Assembly (NCBI GenBank): GCA_029974175.1
Contig: JARKSS010000341.1
Location: forward strand, 1-34,377
Direction of reading: 5' to 3'
DNA length: 34,377 bases
Source: Vicinamibacterales bacterium
GTDB lineage: Bacteria > Acidobacteriota > Vicinamibacteria > Vicinamibacterales > Fen-181
The translations under genes and the position numbers were made by a program. Each line of letters begins with the position of its first letter. Position 1 is the stretch's first letter. Shown one piece after another: positions 1 through 9,183 of this stretch. The notes beneath the pieces were generated by a model that did no database searches, was not told where the DNA came from, and worked only from the letters and a program-made list of their open reading frames with translations.

Positions 1-2
1 CG

Positions 3-317
3 TTGCGCGCCGAATGGGCGGGCCGCCCCGGCACGCGATGGCTGCGCCTGGGGCAAGGCGATCGGCAGGCGGCACGCAGGGCCGTGGTACGAGGCGCCGG
101 GACGATCCTTGCCACGCTCGACCTCGATCGCGGGGGTGAACGGATCTTCGTGGGACGCAACGGGCATCGCCTCGTGGTGGCGTCGCACGAAGGGACCGTC
201 GCGGTCGTGGATGCGGGATGCCGCCACCAGCACTGCGTGCGGCAGGGGCGCGTGAGCCTTGCCGGCGAACGCCTCGTCTGCGCGCCGGCCGGCCTGCTGG
301 TGTCGCTGGAGGTGTAA
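3..317 (+). CDS. NusG domain II-like small protein, possibly 5'-truncated by window edge
   Basis: C-terminal part GGERIFVGRNGHRLVVASHEGTVAVVDAGCRHQHCVRQGRVSLAGERLVCAPAGLLVSLEV resembles NusG-II domain proteins that sit beside Rnf/ApbE genes; followed 3 nt later by apbE. True start may lie upstream of the window. Confidence 0.6.
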   Translation: MRAEWAGRPGTRWLRLGQGDRQAARRAVVRGAGTILATLDLDRGGERIFVGRNGHRLVVASHEGTVAVVDAGCRHQHCVRQGRVSLAGERLVCAPAGLLVSLEV

Positions 318-320
318 GCG

Positions 321-1283
321 GTGCCCAGGACGGGCTGGCGGGCCGCGGCCATCCTGGTGGTGCTGGCCCTCGCCGGGTTTGCCGTGGGACGCGCGCTTCG
401 GGGAACGCCCGAACGGCCCGAGGCGCTGGCCACGAGGACCCGCCCGTTGATGGGGACCCTCGTCGAGATCCGGCTGCCGGCACCCGAGGGCGCCATTGAC
501 GAGCGGGCCGTGGACGCCGCCTTCGAAGAGATGTCCCGCGTCGAGCGGGTCTTCTCGCCGGCCAAGCCAGGGGGCGGCCCGGTAAACCAGGAAGAGTCGG
601 CGGAGGTGGAGCGCCTGCTCGCGCTTGGACGCCGGCTCGAGTCCGAGAGCGATGGCGCCCTCGACCTGCGCATCCGCGACTGGGTTGACCTGTGGGGGTT
701 GGAGGGCACCCCCAGGCAGCCTTCAGATGCTGAGATACGAGCCGTCCGCGAGGCGCGGCGGACCAGGAAGGCAACCGGCCCGCTCGCTGAATACTCGTTC
801 GGAGCGGTGGCAAAGGGGTACGCTGTAGACAGGGCCCTCGCGGTGCTGAAGGCGCGCGGGGTGACCCGGGCCCTGGTCAACGCGGGCGGCGAAGTGGGCG
901 TTCTCGGCAGCGGCTGGACGGCTGGCGTTCAGCATCCGCGCAACCGCGGCGCCCTGCTGACGAGCGTTCGTCTCGACGAGGGGCGGGCGATTGCCACGTC
1001 GGGCGACTACGAGAACGCGTTCGTCGTGGATGGGCAACGCTTCCACCACCTGCTGACGCCGGCGACCGGGATGCCGGCGCTCGAGGTGCAGAGCGTCTCG
1101 GTGGTGGCGCCGAATTGCGCCGAAGCGGACATCTGGGCAACGGCGCTGTTCGTGATGGGACCGGAACGGGCGATGGCGCTGGCCCGGCAACACCCGGAAC
1201 TCGATGTCCTGCTGGTGGACGCGCAGGGGCGCGTCACAACCAGCGACGGGTGGCACGCGCGTGTTTCCGGCGGGAGGCCTTGA
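321..1283 (+). CDS. apbE: FAD:protein FMN transferase (ApbE family)
   Basis: N-terminal TM/signal segment, then TRPLMGTLVEIRLP, YSFGAVAKGYAVDRA, LVNAGGEVGVLG, ATSGDYENAF, HHLLTPATGMPA; typical ApbE motifs. Confidence 0.9.
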   Translation: MPRTGWRAAAILVVLALAGFAVGRALRGTPERPEALATRTRPLMGTLVEIRLPAPEGAIDERAVDAAFEEMSRVERVFSPAKPGGGPVNQEESAEVERLLALGRRLESESDGALDLRIRDWVDLWGLEGTPRQPSDAEIRAVREARRTRKATGPLAEYSFGAVAKGYAVDRALAVLKARGVTRALVNAGGEVGVLGSGWTAGVQHPRNRGALLTSVRLDEGRAIATSGDYENAFVVDGQRFHHLLTPATGMPALEVQSVSVVAPNCAEADIWATALFVMGPERAMALARQHPELDVLLVDAQGRVTTSDGWHARVSGGRP

Positions 1284-2147
1284 ATGGAACCAACCCTCAT
1301 CCCCGCCCTGCTGACGATGAGCGGGCTGGGTGCGCTGCTGGCCGGCGGGCTGGCGTTCGCGGACCGCAAGCTGCGCGTGGAGGAAGACGAGCGGATCGGC
1401 GAGGTGCTCGGCGTGCTCCCCGGTGCGAATTGCGGCGGGTGCGGCCTCGCGGGATGCCAGGATTTCGCCGTCAAGGTCGTGGCGGGCGAGAAGGACGTGA
1501 ACGGGTGCCCGGTGGGAGGACCGGACGTCGCCGCCGAGATCGCGCGAATCCTCGGTGTCGAGGCCGGCGACTCCATCAGGCTGGTGGCGCGCGTGCACTG
1601 CCGCGGCGGCAACGGCCTGGCGCAGGTCAAGGCCAGCTACGCCGGGCCCGCCTCCTGCAGCGCCAAGGCGCTGGTGAGCGGCGGCGACAAGGCGTGCCTG
1701 TACGGGTGCCTGGGCGGCGGCGACTGCGTCGAGGCGTGCCAGTTCGACGCGATCTTCATGGACGAGCAGGGCCTTCCGCAGGTGATGGACGTGCTCTGCA
1801 CCGGGTGCGGCGCCTGCGTGAAGGCGTGCCCGCGCGACATCATCGAGCTGCACCCCGAGACCCACGAGCTGTTCGTCTTCTGCCGGAACCGGGACGATCC
1901 CAGGACGGCCCGCAAGGTCTGCGCGGTGGCCTGCATCGGGTGCGCGATCTGCGCGAAGAAGTCGAACGGCGCCATCTCGATGAAGGACAACCTCGCCGTC
2001 ATCGACTACGCGCGCCTCGACCCGGGCATCATCCCCATCGAGCGGTGCAGCACGAAGGCAATCGGGTTCCTCCGCCCGCCAGAGCCGGCCCGCGAGGCCG
2101 GCACCGCCAGCGGCACGGGCGCGACGCAGGGCGAAGCAGCCCTGTGA
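1284..2147 (+). CDS. rnfB: Electron transport complex subunit RnfB (Fe-S protein)
   Basis: N-terminal TM, GANCGGCGLAGCQDF cluster motif, CTGCGACVKACP ferredoxin motif and CAVACIGCAICAK cysteine motif. Abuts apbE (stop then ATG). Confidence 0.9.
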   Translation: MEPTLIPALLTMSGLGALLAGGLAFADRKLRVEEDERIGEVLGVLPGANCGGCGLAGCQDFAVKVVAGEKDVNGCPVGGPDVAAEIARILGVEAGDSIRLVARVHCRGGNGLAQVKASYAGPASCSAKALVSGGDKACLYGCLGGGDCVEACQFDAIFMDEQGLPQVMDVLCTGCGACVKACPRDIIELHPETHELFVFCRNRDDPRTARKVCAVACIGCAICAKKSNGAISMKDNLAVIDYARLDPGIIPIERCSTKAIGFLRPPEPAREAGTASGTGATQGEAAL

Positions 2148-2158
2148 CGTGTTGAGCG

Positions 2159-2698
2159 ATGGGGAAAGCCATGCGTGGCGAGGTCGAGACACAGATCGAG
2201 AGAGGAATGATCCTCGAGATCCTCACTGGGCCGCCGCTGCGTGCCCGGGTCGTGCTGTCGGCGGGAGCGGGCTGCGAGGAGTGCGGGGCCCGCGCCATCT
2301 GCAGTCCTGAAGATGCCGAGCGCCGGAGCCTGCTGGCGCTCGTGCCGGTCGCCCGGGGCTCGGGCGCTGGCGCGAGGAGTCTCCGCCCGGGCGACCAGGT
2401 GCGCGTGGCGGTGAGCGGCAGCCGTGTTCTCTCGGCGGGGATGTGGGCGTATGGTCTTCCCTTGCTCGGCCTGTGCGGCGGCCTCGCGCTGGGGTGGATC
2501 GGGTTCGCCGGTCACGCCGGCCGCGAACTGCTCGCCACGCTGCTTGCCGTCGCCGGCGCCGCCGTCCCGTTCACGGTGTTGTGGTGGCGCAGCCGTTCGC
2601 GTCCCGCGGAAGAGTGGCTCGACGCCCGCATCCTGCCCGCCGACCCCTTCGAAGTCCCTCCCCCGCCGGTCGAACGTGACTGCTGCCGCCAGGCATGA
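2159..2698 (+). CDS. SoxR-reducing system / RseC family protein
   Basis: N-terminal cysteine cluster (CEECGARAICSP) and two TM segments in the RseC/MucC arrangement; located directly after rnfB. Confidence 0.75.
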   Translation: MGKAMRGEVETQIERGMILEILTGPPLRARVVLSAGAGCEECGARAICSPEDAERRSLLALVPVARGSGAGARSLRPGDQVRVAVSGSRVLSAGMWAYGLPLLGLCGGLALGWIGFAGHAGRELLATLLAVAGAAVPFTVLWWRSRSRPAEEWLDARILPADPFEVPPPPVERDCCRQA

Positions 2699-2730
2699 TC
2701 CGCTCGCGGTGACCCGGTCGCGTCCCCCGA

Positions 2731-3708
2731 TCAGCGCCGATGCCTGGCCGCGGTCGCGGCTCCAGGTTTCGTTCCGCATGCCACGATGACCGTGAAGGGA
2801 TCGCCCTTCCGGCGGGCGCCGACCTGCTGGCGCACGTCGGTGAACCCCGCCTTGCGCATCGCGGCGCCGAGCGCGCGATCCTCGAAGCCGAGCCACCGGT
2901 CGTCGAGCCGGTCGCGCACCCAGTGCTGCTCGTGGCGCCGAAGATCGAGAACGAGCGCCCTGCCGCCGGGAACCAGCACGCGCGACGCCTCGGCCAGCGC
3001 CACCGCCGGGTCGGAAGCGTGGTGCAGCGCCTGCGAGAGCAGCGCCAGGTCCACGCGAGCGTCCGGCAACGGCAGCGCCTCGATCTCGCCGCGCTTCCAC
3101 GTGATGTTCTTCATGCCGTGGCGCGCCGCCAGCTCACGGGCCGACTGCAGGACGGCTTCCGAACGGTCCACGGCGATCACGCGGCGCGCCCATCGCGCCA
3201 CCTCGATGGTGAGATAGCCCTCGCCGCATCCCAGGTCGGCGACCGTCAGCGGCGGCATCAGCAGGCCGAGCGCCCGCGCCCATGCCGCCCAGCTGCGGCC
3301 GGGCACCAGCTGCCGTCCCTCGCCGCCGCTGTGCTCCTCGAAATTCTCCTGCCGCAGCCGCAGCACCTCCTGCAGCCGCGCCTCGTCTTCGCGCCCCGTT
3401 GGTCCCGCCGCGATGATGGCGAAGTGGGCATCGAGGAGGTTCCAGAGCGCATCCGCCGCCTCGCTGCCGTCGCGCGGCGCCACGCGGTAGTAGGCAAACC
3501 CGCCCGCGCGCTCCTCGGCCACCAGCCCGGCCTCCTTGAGCAGCCCAAGGTGCCGCGAGACCCCCGACTGCGCGACGCCAAGCACGGCGGTCAGCTCCGT
3601 GACGTTGAGGCGCTCGCGGGCGAGCACCCTGAGGAGGCGGAGGCGGGCCTGGTCTCCGAGCAGGCGGTAAAGGGCCGGCGTCAGTTCCACGCCCAGATCT
3701 GACCACAT
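2731..3708 (-). CDS. ArsR-family HTH regulator fused to a class I SAM-methyltransferase-like domain (SahR-like)
   Basis: HTH: LYRLLGDQARLRLLRVLARERLNVTELTAVLGVAQSGVSRHLGLLKEAGLV. SAM-binding motif VADLGCGEGYLTIEVA. ORF is open to 3795, but MWSDLGVELTPALYRLL at 3708 is the more likely start because the extra 29 aa overlap the divergent promoter region. Confidence 0.85.
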   Translation of the reverse strand: MWSDLGVELTPALYRLLGDQARLRLLRVLARERLNVTELTAVLGVAQSGVSRHLGLLKEAGLVAEERAGGFAYYRVAPRDGSEAADALWNLLDAHFAIIAAGPTGREDEARLQEVLRLRQENFEEHSGGEGRQLVPGRSWAAWARALGLLMPPLTVADLGCGEGYLTIEVARWARRVIAVDRSEAVLQSARELAARHGMKNITWKRGEIEALPLPDARVDLALLSQALHHASDPAVALAEASRVLVPGGRALVLDLRRHEQHWVRDRLDDRWLGFEDRALGAAMRKAGFTDVRQQVGARRKGDPFTVIVACGTKPGAATAARHRR

Positions 3709-3811
3709 CACCCGGGGCCGTGCCAACCCGTCGCTGGGGCCGCAAAGCGCCAAGCCCGGATGCGGCGTCGGAACGTTACATACACAAATTGACATACGTT
3801 GATATTTCTTC

Positions 3812-3841
3812 TTGACAGCCCCTCCCCTCCGGCCCTAGAAT
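3812..3841 (+). promoter_or_regulatory. Putative sigma70-type promoter for the asd-lysC-metY-metX operon
   Basis: TTGACA (3812-3817), 18-nt spacer, TAGAAT (3836-3841), in the only AT-rich patch of the divergent intergenic region. Confidence 0.65.
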
Positions 3842-3891
3842 CCGTTCCCAGAGTGACGAACCTCCTTTCCCCCACCGGTGCCCCGCGGCTG

Positions 3892-3939
3892 ATGTCGATG
3901 CGCAGCTACAGCATCGGTGGGGGAGCCGTGCCCGGGTAG
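3892..3939 (+). CDS. Putative 15-aa leader peptide MSMRSYSIGGGAVPG*
   Basis: ATG TCG ATG CGC AGC TAC AGC ATC GGT GGG GGA GCC GTG CCC GGG TAG within the leader. Open in frame back to a GTG at 3853 just after the predicted +1. No clear Shine-Dalgarno for the internal ATGs. Confidence 0.35.
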   Translation: MSMRSYSIGGGAVPG

Positions 3940-3971
3940 CCGCCGGGCGCGAACGGGCCGAGGCCGAGCAA

Positions 3972-4011
3972 ACCCGCCGATTGGCAACAGCCGGTCGGCG
4001 GGTCTTTTTTT
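3972..4011 (+). terminator. Rho-independent terminator/attenuator upstream of asd
   Basis: ACCCGCCGATTGGC (3972-3985) AACA GCCGGTCGGCGGGT (3990-4003): 14-bp stem with two G-U pairs, then CTTTTTTT (T run 4005-4011); 22 nt before the asd start. Confidence 0.85.
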
Positions 4012-4032
4012 GCGTGCGAGGAGACACACCAG

Positions 4033-5163
4033 GTGGAACCGGGCCAGTGTTGGGACGTCGGCGTGCTCGGGGCGACCGGCCTCGTGGGGCAGCAGATCGT
4101 GCGGCGTCTCGAGGGGCACCCCTGGTTCAGGACGTGCTGGCTCGGGGCGAGCGAACGCTCCGCCGGCTCCCGCTACGGCGACCTTCCCTGGCTGCTGAAT
4201 GAGCCGCGGCCCGCGAGCGTGAACGATCTTTTCGTCCAGCGCGCGACGCCCGGCCAGGCGCCCCGCCTGCTCTTCTCGGCGCTCGATGCCTCTGCCGCAC
4301 TGGACATCGAGAAGGCGTTCGCCGAGGCCGGACACATCGTCGTCAGCAACGCTCGCCCGCACCGCCTGGATGCCGACGTTCCGCTGATCGTCCCCGAAGT
4401 GAACCCCGGCCACCTCGCGCTCCTCGACGTGCAACGCCGCCAACGCCGATGGCAGGGCGCCATCGTCACGAATCCAAACTGCTCGACCGTCTTCCTTGTC
4501 ATGGTGCTCGCGGCCTTCCGCGAGTTCCGCCCACGGCGGGTCGTGGTGACCACGCTGCAGGCGGTGTCGGGTGCCGGGTACCCGGGCCTGCCGTCGTGGG
4601 ACGTCCTGGGCAACGTCATCCCGTTCATCGACGGCGAGGAGGAAAAGATCCAGACCGAGACGGCAAAGATCCTCGGCACGCTGGAGGGCAACTCGGTGGC
4701 GAACGATCCGGTCGCGGTGAGCGCGCACACCACGCGCGTTCCGGTCGCCGACGGGCACACCGAGACGATCAGCATCGAATTCGAACGGCCACCGGCGGAG
4801 GAAGCGCTCGTCGAAGCGCTCGCGCGCTTCTCGGGCCGGCCGCAGCAGGCCGGTCTGCCCTCGGCGCCAAGGTCCCCGATCGAGGTCGTGCCGGGGCACG
4901 ACCGGCCGCAGCCAAGGCTCGACCTGGCGCGGGGCAACGGGATGACGGTGTCGGTCGGCCGCATCCGCCGATGCCCGGTGCTGCACTACCGGCTCGTCGC
5001 GCTCGGCCACAACACCGTTCGCGGCGCCGCCGGCGCAGCCCTTCTCAACATGGAGCTGCTGGCGGTGGACGGCTGGCTGGGGCCGCCGCCCGGTGCCGGC
5101 ACGCCCTCCTGCGAGCCGGCGCTTGCAACCGGAGGCCTGGCAGGCCAGGGAGGTGACGCGTGA
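4033..5163 (+). CDS. asd: Aspartate-semialdehyde dehydrogenase
   Basis: VGVLGATGLVGQQIVRRLEGHPWF, IVTNPNCSTVFLVM (catalytic Cys), QAVSGAGYPGLPSWDVLGNVIPFI. GTG start with GAGGAG (4018-4023) upstream. Confidence 0.95.
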   Translation: MEPGQCWDVGVLGATGLVGQQIVRRLEGHPWFRTCWLGASERSAGSRYGDLPWLLNEPRPASVNDLFVQRATPGQAPRLLFSALDASAALDIEKAFAEAGHIVVSNARPHRLDADVPLIVPEVNPGHLALLDVQRRQRRWQGAIVTNPNCSTVFLVMVLAAFREFRPRRVVVTTLQAVSGAGYPGLPSWDVLGNVIPFIDGEEEKIQTETAKILGTLEGNSVANDPVAVSAHTTRVPVADGHTETISIEFERPPAEEALVEALARFSGRPQQAGLPSAPRSPIEVVPGHDRPQPRLDLARGNGMTVSVGRIRRCPVLHYRLVALGHNTVRGAAGAALLNMELLAVDGWLGPPPGAGTPSCEPALATGGLAGQGGDA

Positions 5164-6587
5164 TCGTCATGAAGTTCGGCGGGTCGTCAGTGGCGACCTC
5201 CGCGGCGATCGCGAGGGTGAGGTCGATCGTCTCGAGCGAACGCAGGCCGCGCGTCGTGGTGGTGTCGGCCCTCGGCGGCGTGACCGACGCGCTGCTCTCC
5301 GCGGTTGCCAGCGCCGAGGCCGGGGATTCGGCCACGGCGCTCGGAGTGGTGGACGCGCTGCGCGAGCGGCACCGCGACACCGCCCGCGCCCTCCTGGCGG
5401 CGGTCCCCGCGGCACTTCTCTCGGCGCTGGACGACTGCTGGTCCCGTGCGTTCCAGAGGTTGCGCGGGATGGCACGCACGGGCCGCGCGACGGCCCGCCT
5501 GCGCGACGAGGTTGCAGCCGTCGGAGAACTCGCCAGCAGCCTGCTGGTGAGATCGGCGTTCGAGGATGGCGGCCTGCGGACGATGTGGGTCGACGCGCGG
5601 CGGGCCGTGGCCACCGACGACCGGCACGGCGCCGCGTCTCCCCTCTTCGGGCCAACGGCCGAGCGCCTGCGATGGTCAATCCTGCCCGCGCTCGAGCGGG
5701 GCAACGTCCCGGTTGTCGGCGGCTTTGTCGGCTCCACGCTCCGCGGCGTCACCACGACGCTCGGCCGCGGCGGGTCAGACCTCAGCGCGTCGTTGATCGG
5801 GGCTTGCCTCCAGGCCGAGGAGATCCAGATCTGGACCGACGTGGACGGCCTCCTGACGGCCGACCCGCGGGTCTTCGACCGGCCGCGCCCGGTCGACGCG
5901 CTGACCTTCGGCGAGGCGGGTGAGCTGGCCCACTTCGGCGCGAAGGTGCTGCACCCGGCCGCGGTGGACCCGGCAGCAAGCGCCGGGATACCGGTTCGCA
6001 TCCTGAACTCGAGCCGCCCCGACGCGCCAGGCACGCTGATCGCGGGACATCACCACGCGCGTCCCGGCCTGGCCGCCCTGGCCTGCCACCGCGACCTGGC
6101 GGCGCTGGAGGTGGACTGCCCCCCTGGCACGCGCGAACGAGTCCTCGCCGAGTTGTTCGGCGAGTGCGCGCAAGCCATGCTCCCCGTGCACCTGGCTGCC
6201 CTGGCCGACTCGCGAATCTCGATCGTGGCCGGCTCGGGTGCGCCGCTCGAGAACGTCACGAAGGCGATCGGCCGGCGATTGAGCCTTCGCCGCCGCGACG
6301 GGCTGGCGCTGCTGGCCGCCGTGGGCGAGGGCCTGCGCGAGAGGGGCCCGGGCGAAGAACACGCCGTGGCGCCTCGCTGGTCGCCCGCAGACGTGTTCGC
6401 CGCGCTCTCGGGGATTTCCCTTCACCTGGTTTCGCGCGCGCCCGGCAGCCGCCACATCGCGTTCGTGCTGTCGGACGCCGACCTCCCGGCCGCGACGGCG
6501 CGACTTCACCACGAATTCCTTTCCGCTCCGGCCTGGAGCGACTGCTCCGCCGCTTTCGGGGTTGCCGCGGCCGGCGGTGCGAGATGA
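5160..6587 (+). CDS. lysC: Aspartate kinase
   Basis: [65 protein letters not shown] start overlaps the asd stop codon (GTGA). Confidence 0.93.
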   Translation: MIVMKFGGSSVATSAAIARVRSIVSSERRPRVVVVSALGGVTDALLSAVASAEAGDSATALGVVDALRERHRDTARALLAAVPAALLSALDDCWSRAFQRLRGMARTGRATARLRDEVAAVGELASSLLVRSAFEDGGLRTMWVDARRAVATDDRHGAASPLFGPTAERLRWSILPALERGNVPVVGGFVGSTLRGVTTTLGRGGSDLSASLIGACLQAEEIQIWTDVDGLLTADPRVFDRPRPVDALTFGEAGELAHFGAKVLHPAAVDPAASAGIPVRILNSSRPDAPGTLIAGHHHARPGLAALACHRDLAALEVDCPPGTRERVLAELFGECAQAMLPVHLAALADSRISIVAGSGAPLENVTKAIGRRLSLRRRDGLALLAAVGEGLRERGPGEEHAVAPRWSPADVFAALSGISLHLVSRAPGSRHIAFVLSDADLPAATARLHHEFLSAPAWSDCSAAFGVAAAGGAR

Positions 6588-6646
6588 CTCCTGCAGCTCC
6601 CAGACGACGGGTGGCCGGCCGAGGCCGCCCCGAGGAGGATGGATCG

Positions 6647-7969
6647 ATGCCTCGACACGGATCGTTCGGGCCTGCCACGACCGCGCTGCACGGCGGCCAC
6701 ACGCCAGACCTTGCCACCGGCGCCTGCGCCGTCCCGATCTACCAGACCGCGTCCTACGTGTTCGAATCAGCCGACCACGCGGCCGCGCTCTTCTCGCTCG
6801 AGAAGCCGGGCTACATCTACACGCGGATCGGCAATCCCACCACCGACGTGCTCGAGCGGAGGCTTGCCGGGATGGAGGGCGGGGTGGGGGCGCTGGCGCT
6901 GGCGTCGGGCCAGGCGGCCATCACCACCGCGGTGCTCACGCTCGCGCGCGCCGGCGACAACATCGTCTCGACCACGTCGCTCTACGGCGGCACCGTCAAC
7001 CTGTTCCACCACACGCTCGCGCGCATGGGCATCGAGGTCCGCTTCGTGGACACCTCCGACGCGGCCCGTGTGACATCGGCCATCGACGACCGGACGCGGC
7101 TCGTCTACACCGAGTCGATCGGCAACCCGGGCAACAACGTGGACGATTTCGAGGCCCTCGCGGATGTGGCCCACGCGGCCGGCGTGCCGTTCGTGGTGGA
7201 CAACACCGTGACGCCCCACCTGTTCAAGCCGTTCGACCACGGTGCCGACCTCATCGTCTACTCGCTGACGAAATTCCTCGGCGGCCACGGCACCTCCATC
7301 GGCGGTGCGGTGGTTGATTCGGGCCGCTTCAACTGGGCGAACGGACGGTTCCCCGAGTTCACGACGCCCGACCCGTCGTACCACGGCCTGGTCTACTGGG
7401 ACGCCTTCGGCCTCCACGACCGTGCGCTCGTTCGAGGCGCCGCGTTCATCACCAAGGCCCGCGTGCAGGTGCTGCGCGACCTCGGGGCCTGCCTCTCTCC
7501 GTTCAACGCGTTCCTGTTCCTGCAGGGAATCGAGACGCTGCCCTACCGGATGGCCGCGCACGCCTCGAACGCGAGGCGCGTCGCGGAGTACCTGAGCGCC
7601 CACCCCGACGTCGCCTGGGTGAACTACCCGTTGCTGCCCGATCACCCCGACCACGAGCGCGCCCGGCGGTACTTCCCTTGCGGCGCCGGTGCCATCATCG
7701 GCTTCGGCATCAAGGGCGGCCGCGAGGCGGCAGAGCGGTTCATCGGGGGCGTCCGGCTGTTCAGCCACCTGGCGAACATCGGCGACGCGAAGAGCCTGGT
7801 CATCCACCCGGCTTCTACGACGCATCAGCAGCTGACGCCCGAGCAGCGGAAGGCGGCGGGCGTGACCGACGACTTCATCCGGCTCTCGGTGGGGATCGAG
7901 GATCCCGACGACCTGATCGCCGATCTCGAACAGGCCATCACCAGGGCCCGAAAGGTGCCGGCAGCATGA
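6647..7969 (+). CDS. metY: O-acetylhomoserine sulfhydrylase (Cys/Met metabolism PLP-dependent enzyme)
   Basis: [72 protein letters not shown] (PLP Lys). ATG at 6647 preceded by GAGGAGG. Confidence 0.93.
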   Translation: MPRHGSFGPATTALHGGHTPDLATGACAVPIYQTASYVFESADHAAALFSLEKPGYIYTRIGNPTTDVLERRLAGMEGGVGALALASGQAAITTAVLTLARAGDNIVSTTSLYGGTVNLFHHTLARMGIEVRFVDTSDAARVTSAIDDRTRLVYTESIGNPGNNVDDFEALADVAHAAGVPFVVDNTVTPHLFKPFDHGADLIVYSLTKFLGGHGTSIGGAVVDSGRFNWANGRFPEFTTPDPSYHGLVYWDAFGLHDRALVRGAAFITKARVQVLRDLGACLSPFNAFLFLQGIETLPYRMAAHASNARRVAEYLSAHPDVAWVNYPLLPDHPDHERARRYFPCGAGAIIGFGIKGGREAAERFIGGVRLFSHLANIGDAKSLVIHPASTTHQQLTPEQRKAAGVTDDFIRLSVGIEDPDDLIADLEQAITRARKVPAA

Positions 7970-9183
7970 GGGACGAGGGAGCCGGCGGCATCGGCCAGGT
8001 CGAGGCGAAGATCGTCGAGGTGTGTTCGGGCGGGCTGACGCTCGAGAGCGGGCGTCGCCTCGAATCGGTCGAGGTCGCCTACGAGCAGTACGGCGAGGTG
8101 GACGAAGCGCGGGACAACGTGGTGCTGGTGTGCCACGCGCTGTCTGGAGGCGCACACGCGGCGGGGTGGCACCGGGGCGCGCGAAAGCCCGGGTGGTGGG
8201 ACAACCTGGTCGGGCCGGGCAAGGCGTTCGACACGCGGAAGTACTGCGTGATCTGCTCCAACGTGCTCGGCAGCTGCTACGGCACCACCGGCCCCTCGTC
8301 TGCAGATCCGGCAACCGGGCGTCCCTACGGCAGCCGTTTCCCGATCGTGACCATCGGCGACATGGTCACCGTGCAGAAGGCCCTCCTCGATCGGCTCGGC
8401 ATCCGCCGCCTGCTGGCGGTCGCCGGCGGGTCGATGGGCGGGATGCAGGCGCTGCAGTGGGCCGTCGCCTACCCCAGGTCGGTGCGCTCGGTGATCGCCA
8501 TCGCCACCGCGGCCCGGCACTCGCCGCAGCAGATTGCCTTCAACGAGATCGCCCGGCGCGCGGTGATGGCCGACCCGGCCTGGGCAGGCGGCGACTATTA
8601 CGGGGGCGCGCGCCCCGATCGCGGCCTCGCGGTCGCACGGATGGTCGGGCACGTCACGTACCTGTCTGCCGGCGGCATGGAGCGGAAGTTCGGCCGGCGG
8701 ACGGCGGGGCCCCACCCGGCGTGGACGCTCGAACCAGAGTTCGAGGTCGAGCGCTACCTCTCGCACCAGGGCCGCGAGTTCACGGCCCGGTTCGACGCCA
8801 ACTCGCTCGTGTATCTCACGCGCGCCATCGACTATTTCGACCTGGGAGCGGGGTGGCCGTCGCTGACCGAGGCGTTTCGCGCGACGCGGGCCTCCTTCCT
8901 GCTGCTGACCTTCTCATCCGACTGGCTGTATCCGCCGCCCCAGCTGGCCGAGGTTGGCCAGGCGGCCAGGGACGCCGGCCGCGAGGTGGAGTATCACGAG
9001 ATCCCGAGCGGGTACGGTCACGACGCATTCCTGCTGGAGAGCGAGACGCAGACGCGCATCATCCGCTCGTGGCTGGAACGCGTGGCCGAGTCGTCGCGGC
9101 GGCCGCGCGTGCCGGTGCCGGCGCTGGCGAGAACAAAGACTTCTTACTGGATGCCGGCCCGGGCAGGCGGGCAAGGACGGTGA
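7966..9183 (+). CDS. metX: Homoserine O-acetyltransferase
   Basis: [69 protein letters not shown] overlap with the metY stop. Confidence 0.94.
   Translation: MRDEGAGGIGQVEAKIVEVCSGGLTLESGRRLESVEVAYEQYGEVDEARDNVVLVCHALSGGAHAAGWHRGARKPGWWDNLVGPGKAFDTRKYCVICSNVLGSCYGTTGPSSADPATGRPYGSRFPIVTIGDMVTVQKALLDRLGIRRLLAVAGGSMGGMQALQWAVAYPRSVRSVIAIATAARHSPQQIAFNEIARRAVMADPAWAGGDYYGGARPDRGLAVARMVGHVTYLSAGGMERKFGRRTAGPHPAWTLEPEFEVERYLSHQGREFTARFDANSLVYLTRAIDYFDLGAGWPSLTEAFRATRASFLLLTFSSDWLYPPPQLAEVGQAARDAGREVEYHEIPSGYGHDAFLLESETQTRIIRSWLERVAESSRRPRVPVPALARTKTSYWMPARAGGQGR

Larger units (their letters stand above)
3848..4032 (+). ncRNA. Putative cis-regulatory 5' leader (attenuator or riboswitch) of the methionine operon
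   Basis: Perfect 10-bp stem TCCCCCACCG (3868-3877)/CGGTGGGGGA (3915-3924); second hairpin 3928-3935/3943-3950; strong terminator 3972-4011; TCGGTGGG (3914-3921) can alternatively pair with terminator arm CCCGCCGA (3973-3980). Confidence 0.65.

Noticed and set aside
723-2192. 489-aa minus-strand ORF
   Set aside because: Shadow of apbE and rnfB; composition artefact of high GC.
3709-3795. 29-aa N-terminal extension of the SahR-like regulator (MSICVCNVPTPHPG...)
   Set aside because: Not part of the ArsR fold and overlaps the divergent AT-rich promoter/operator region; start at 3708 preferred.
3842-4010. SAM-I, SAM-II, SAH or cobalamin riboswitch as an explanation of the met leader
   Set aside because: By eye the conserved cores of these classes are absent. 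This is a manual judgement; an Rfam covariance search is needed to be decisive.
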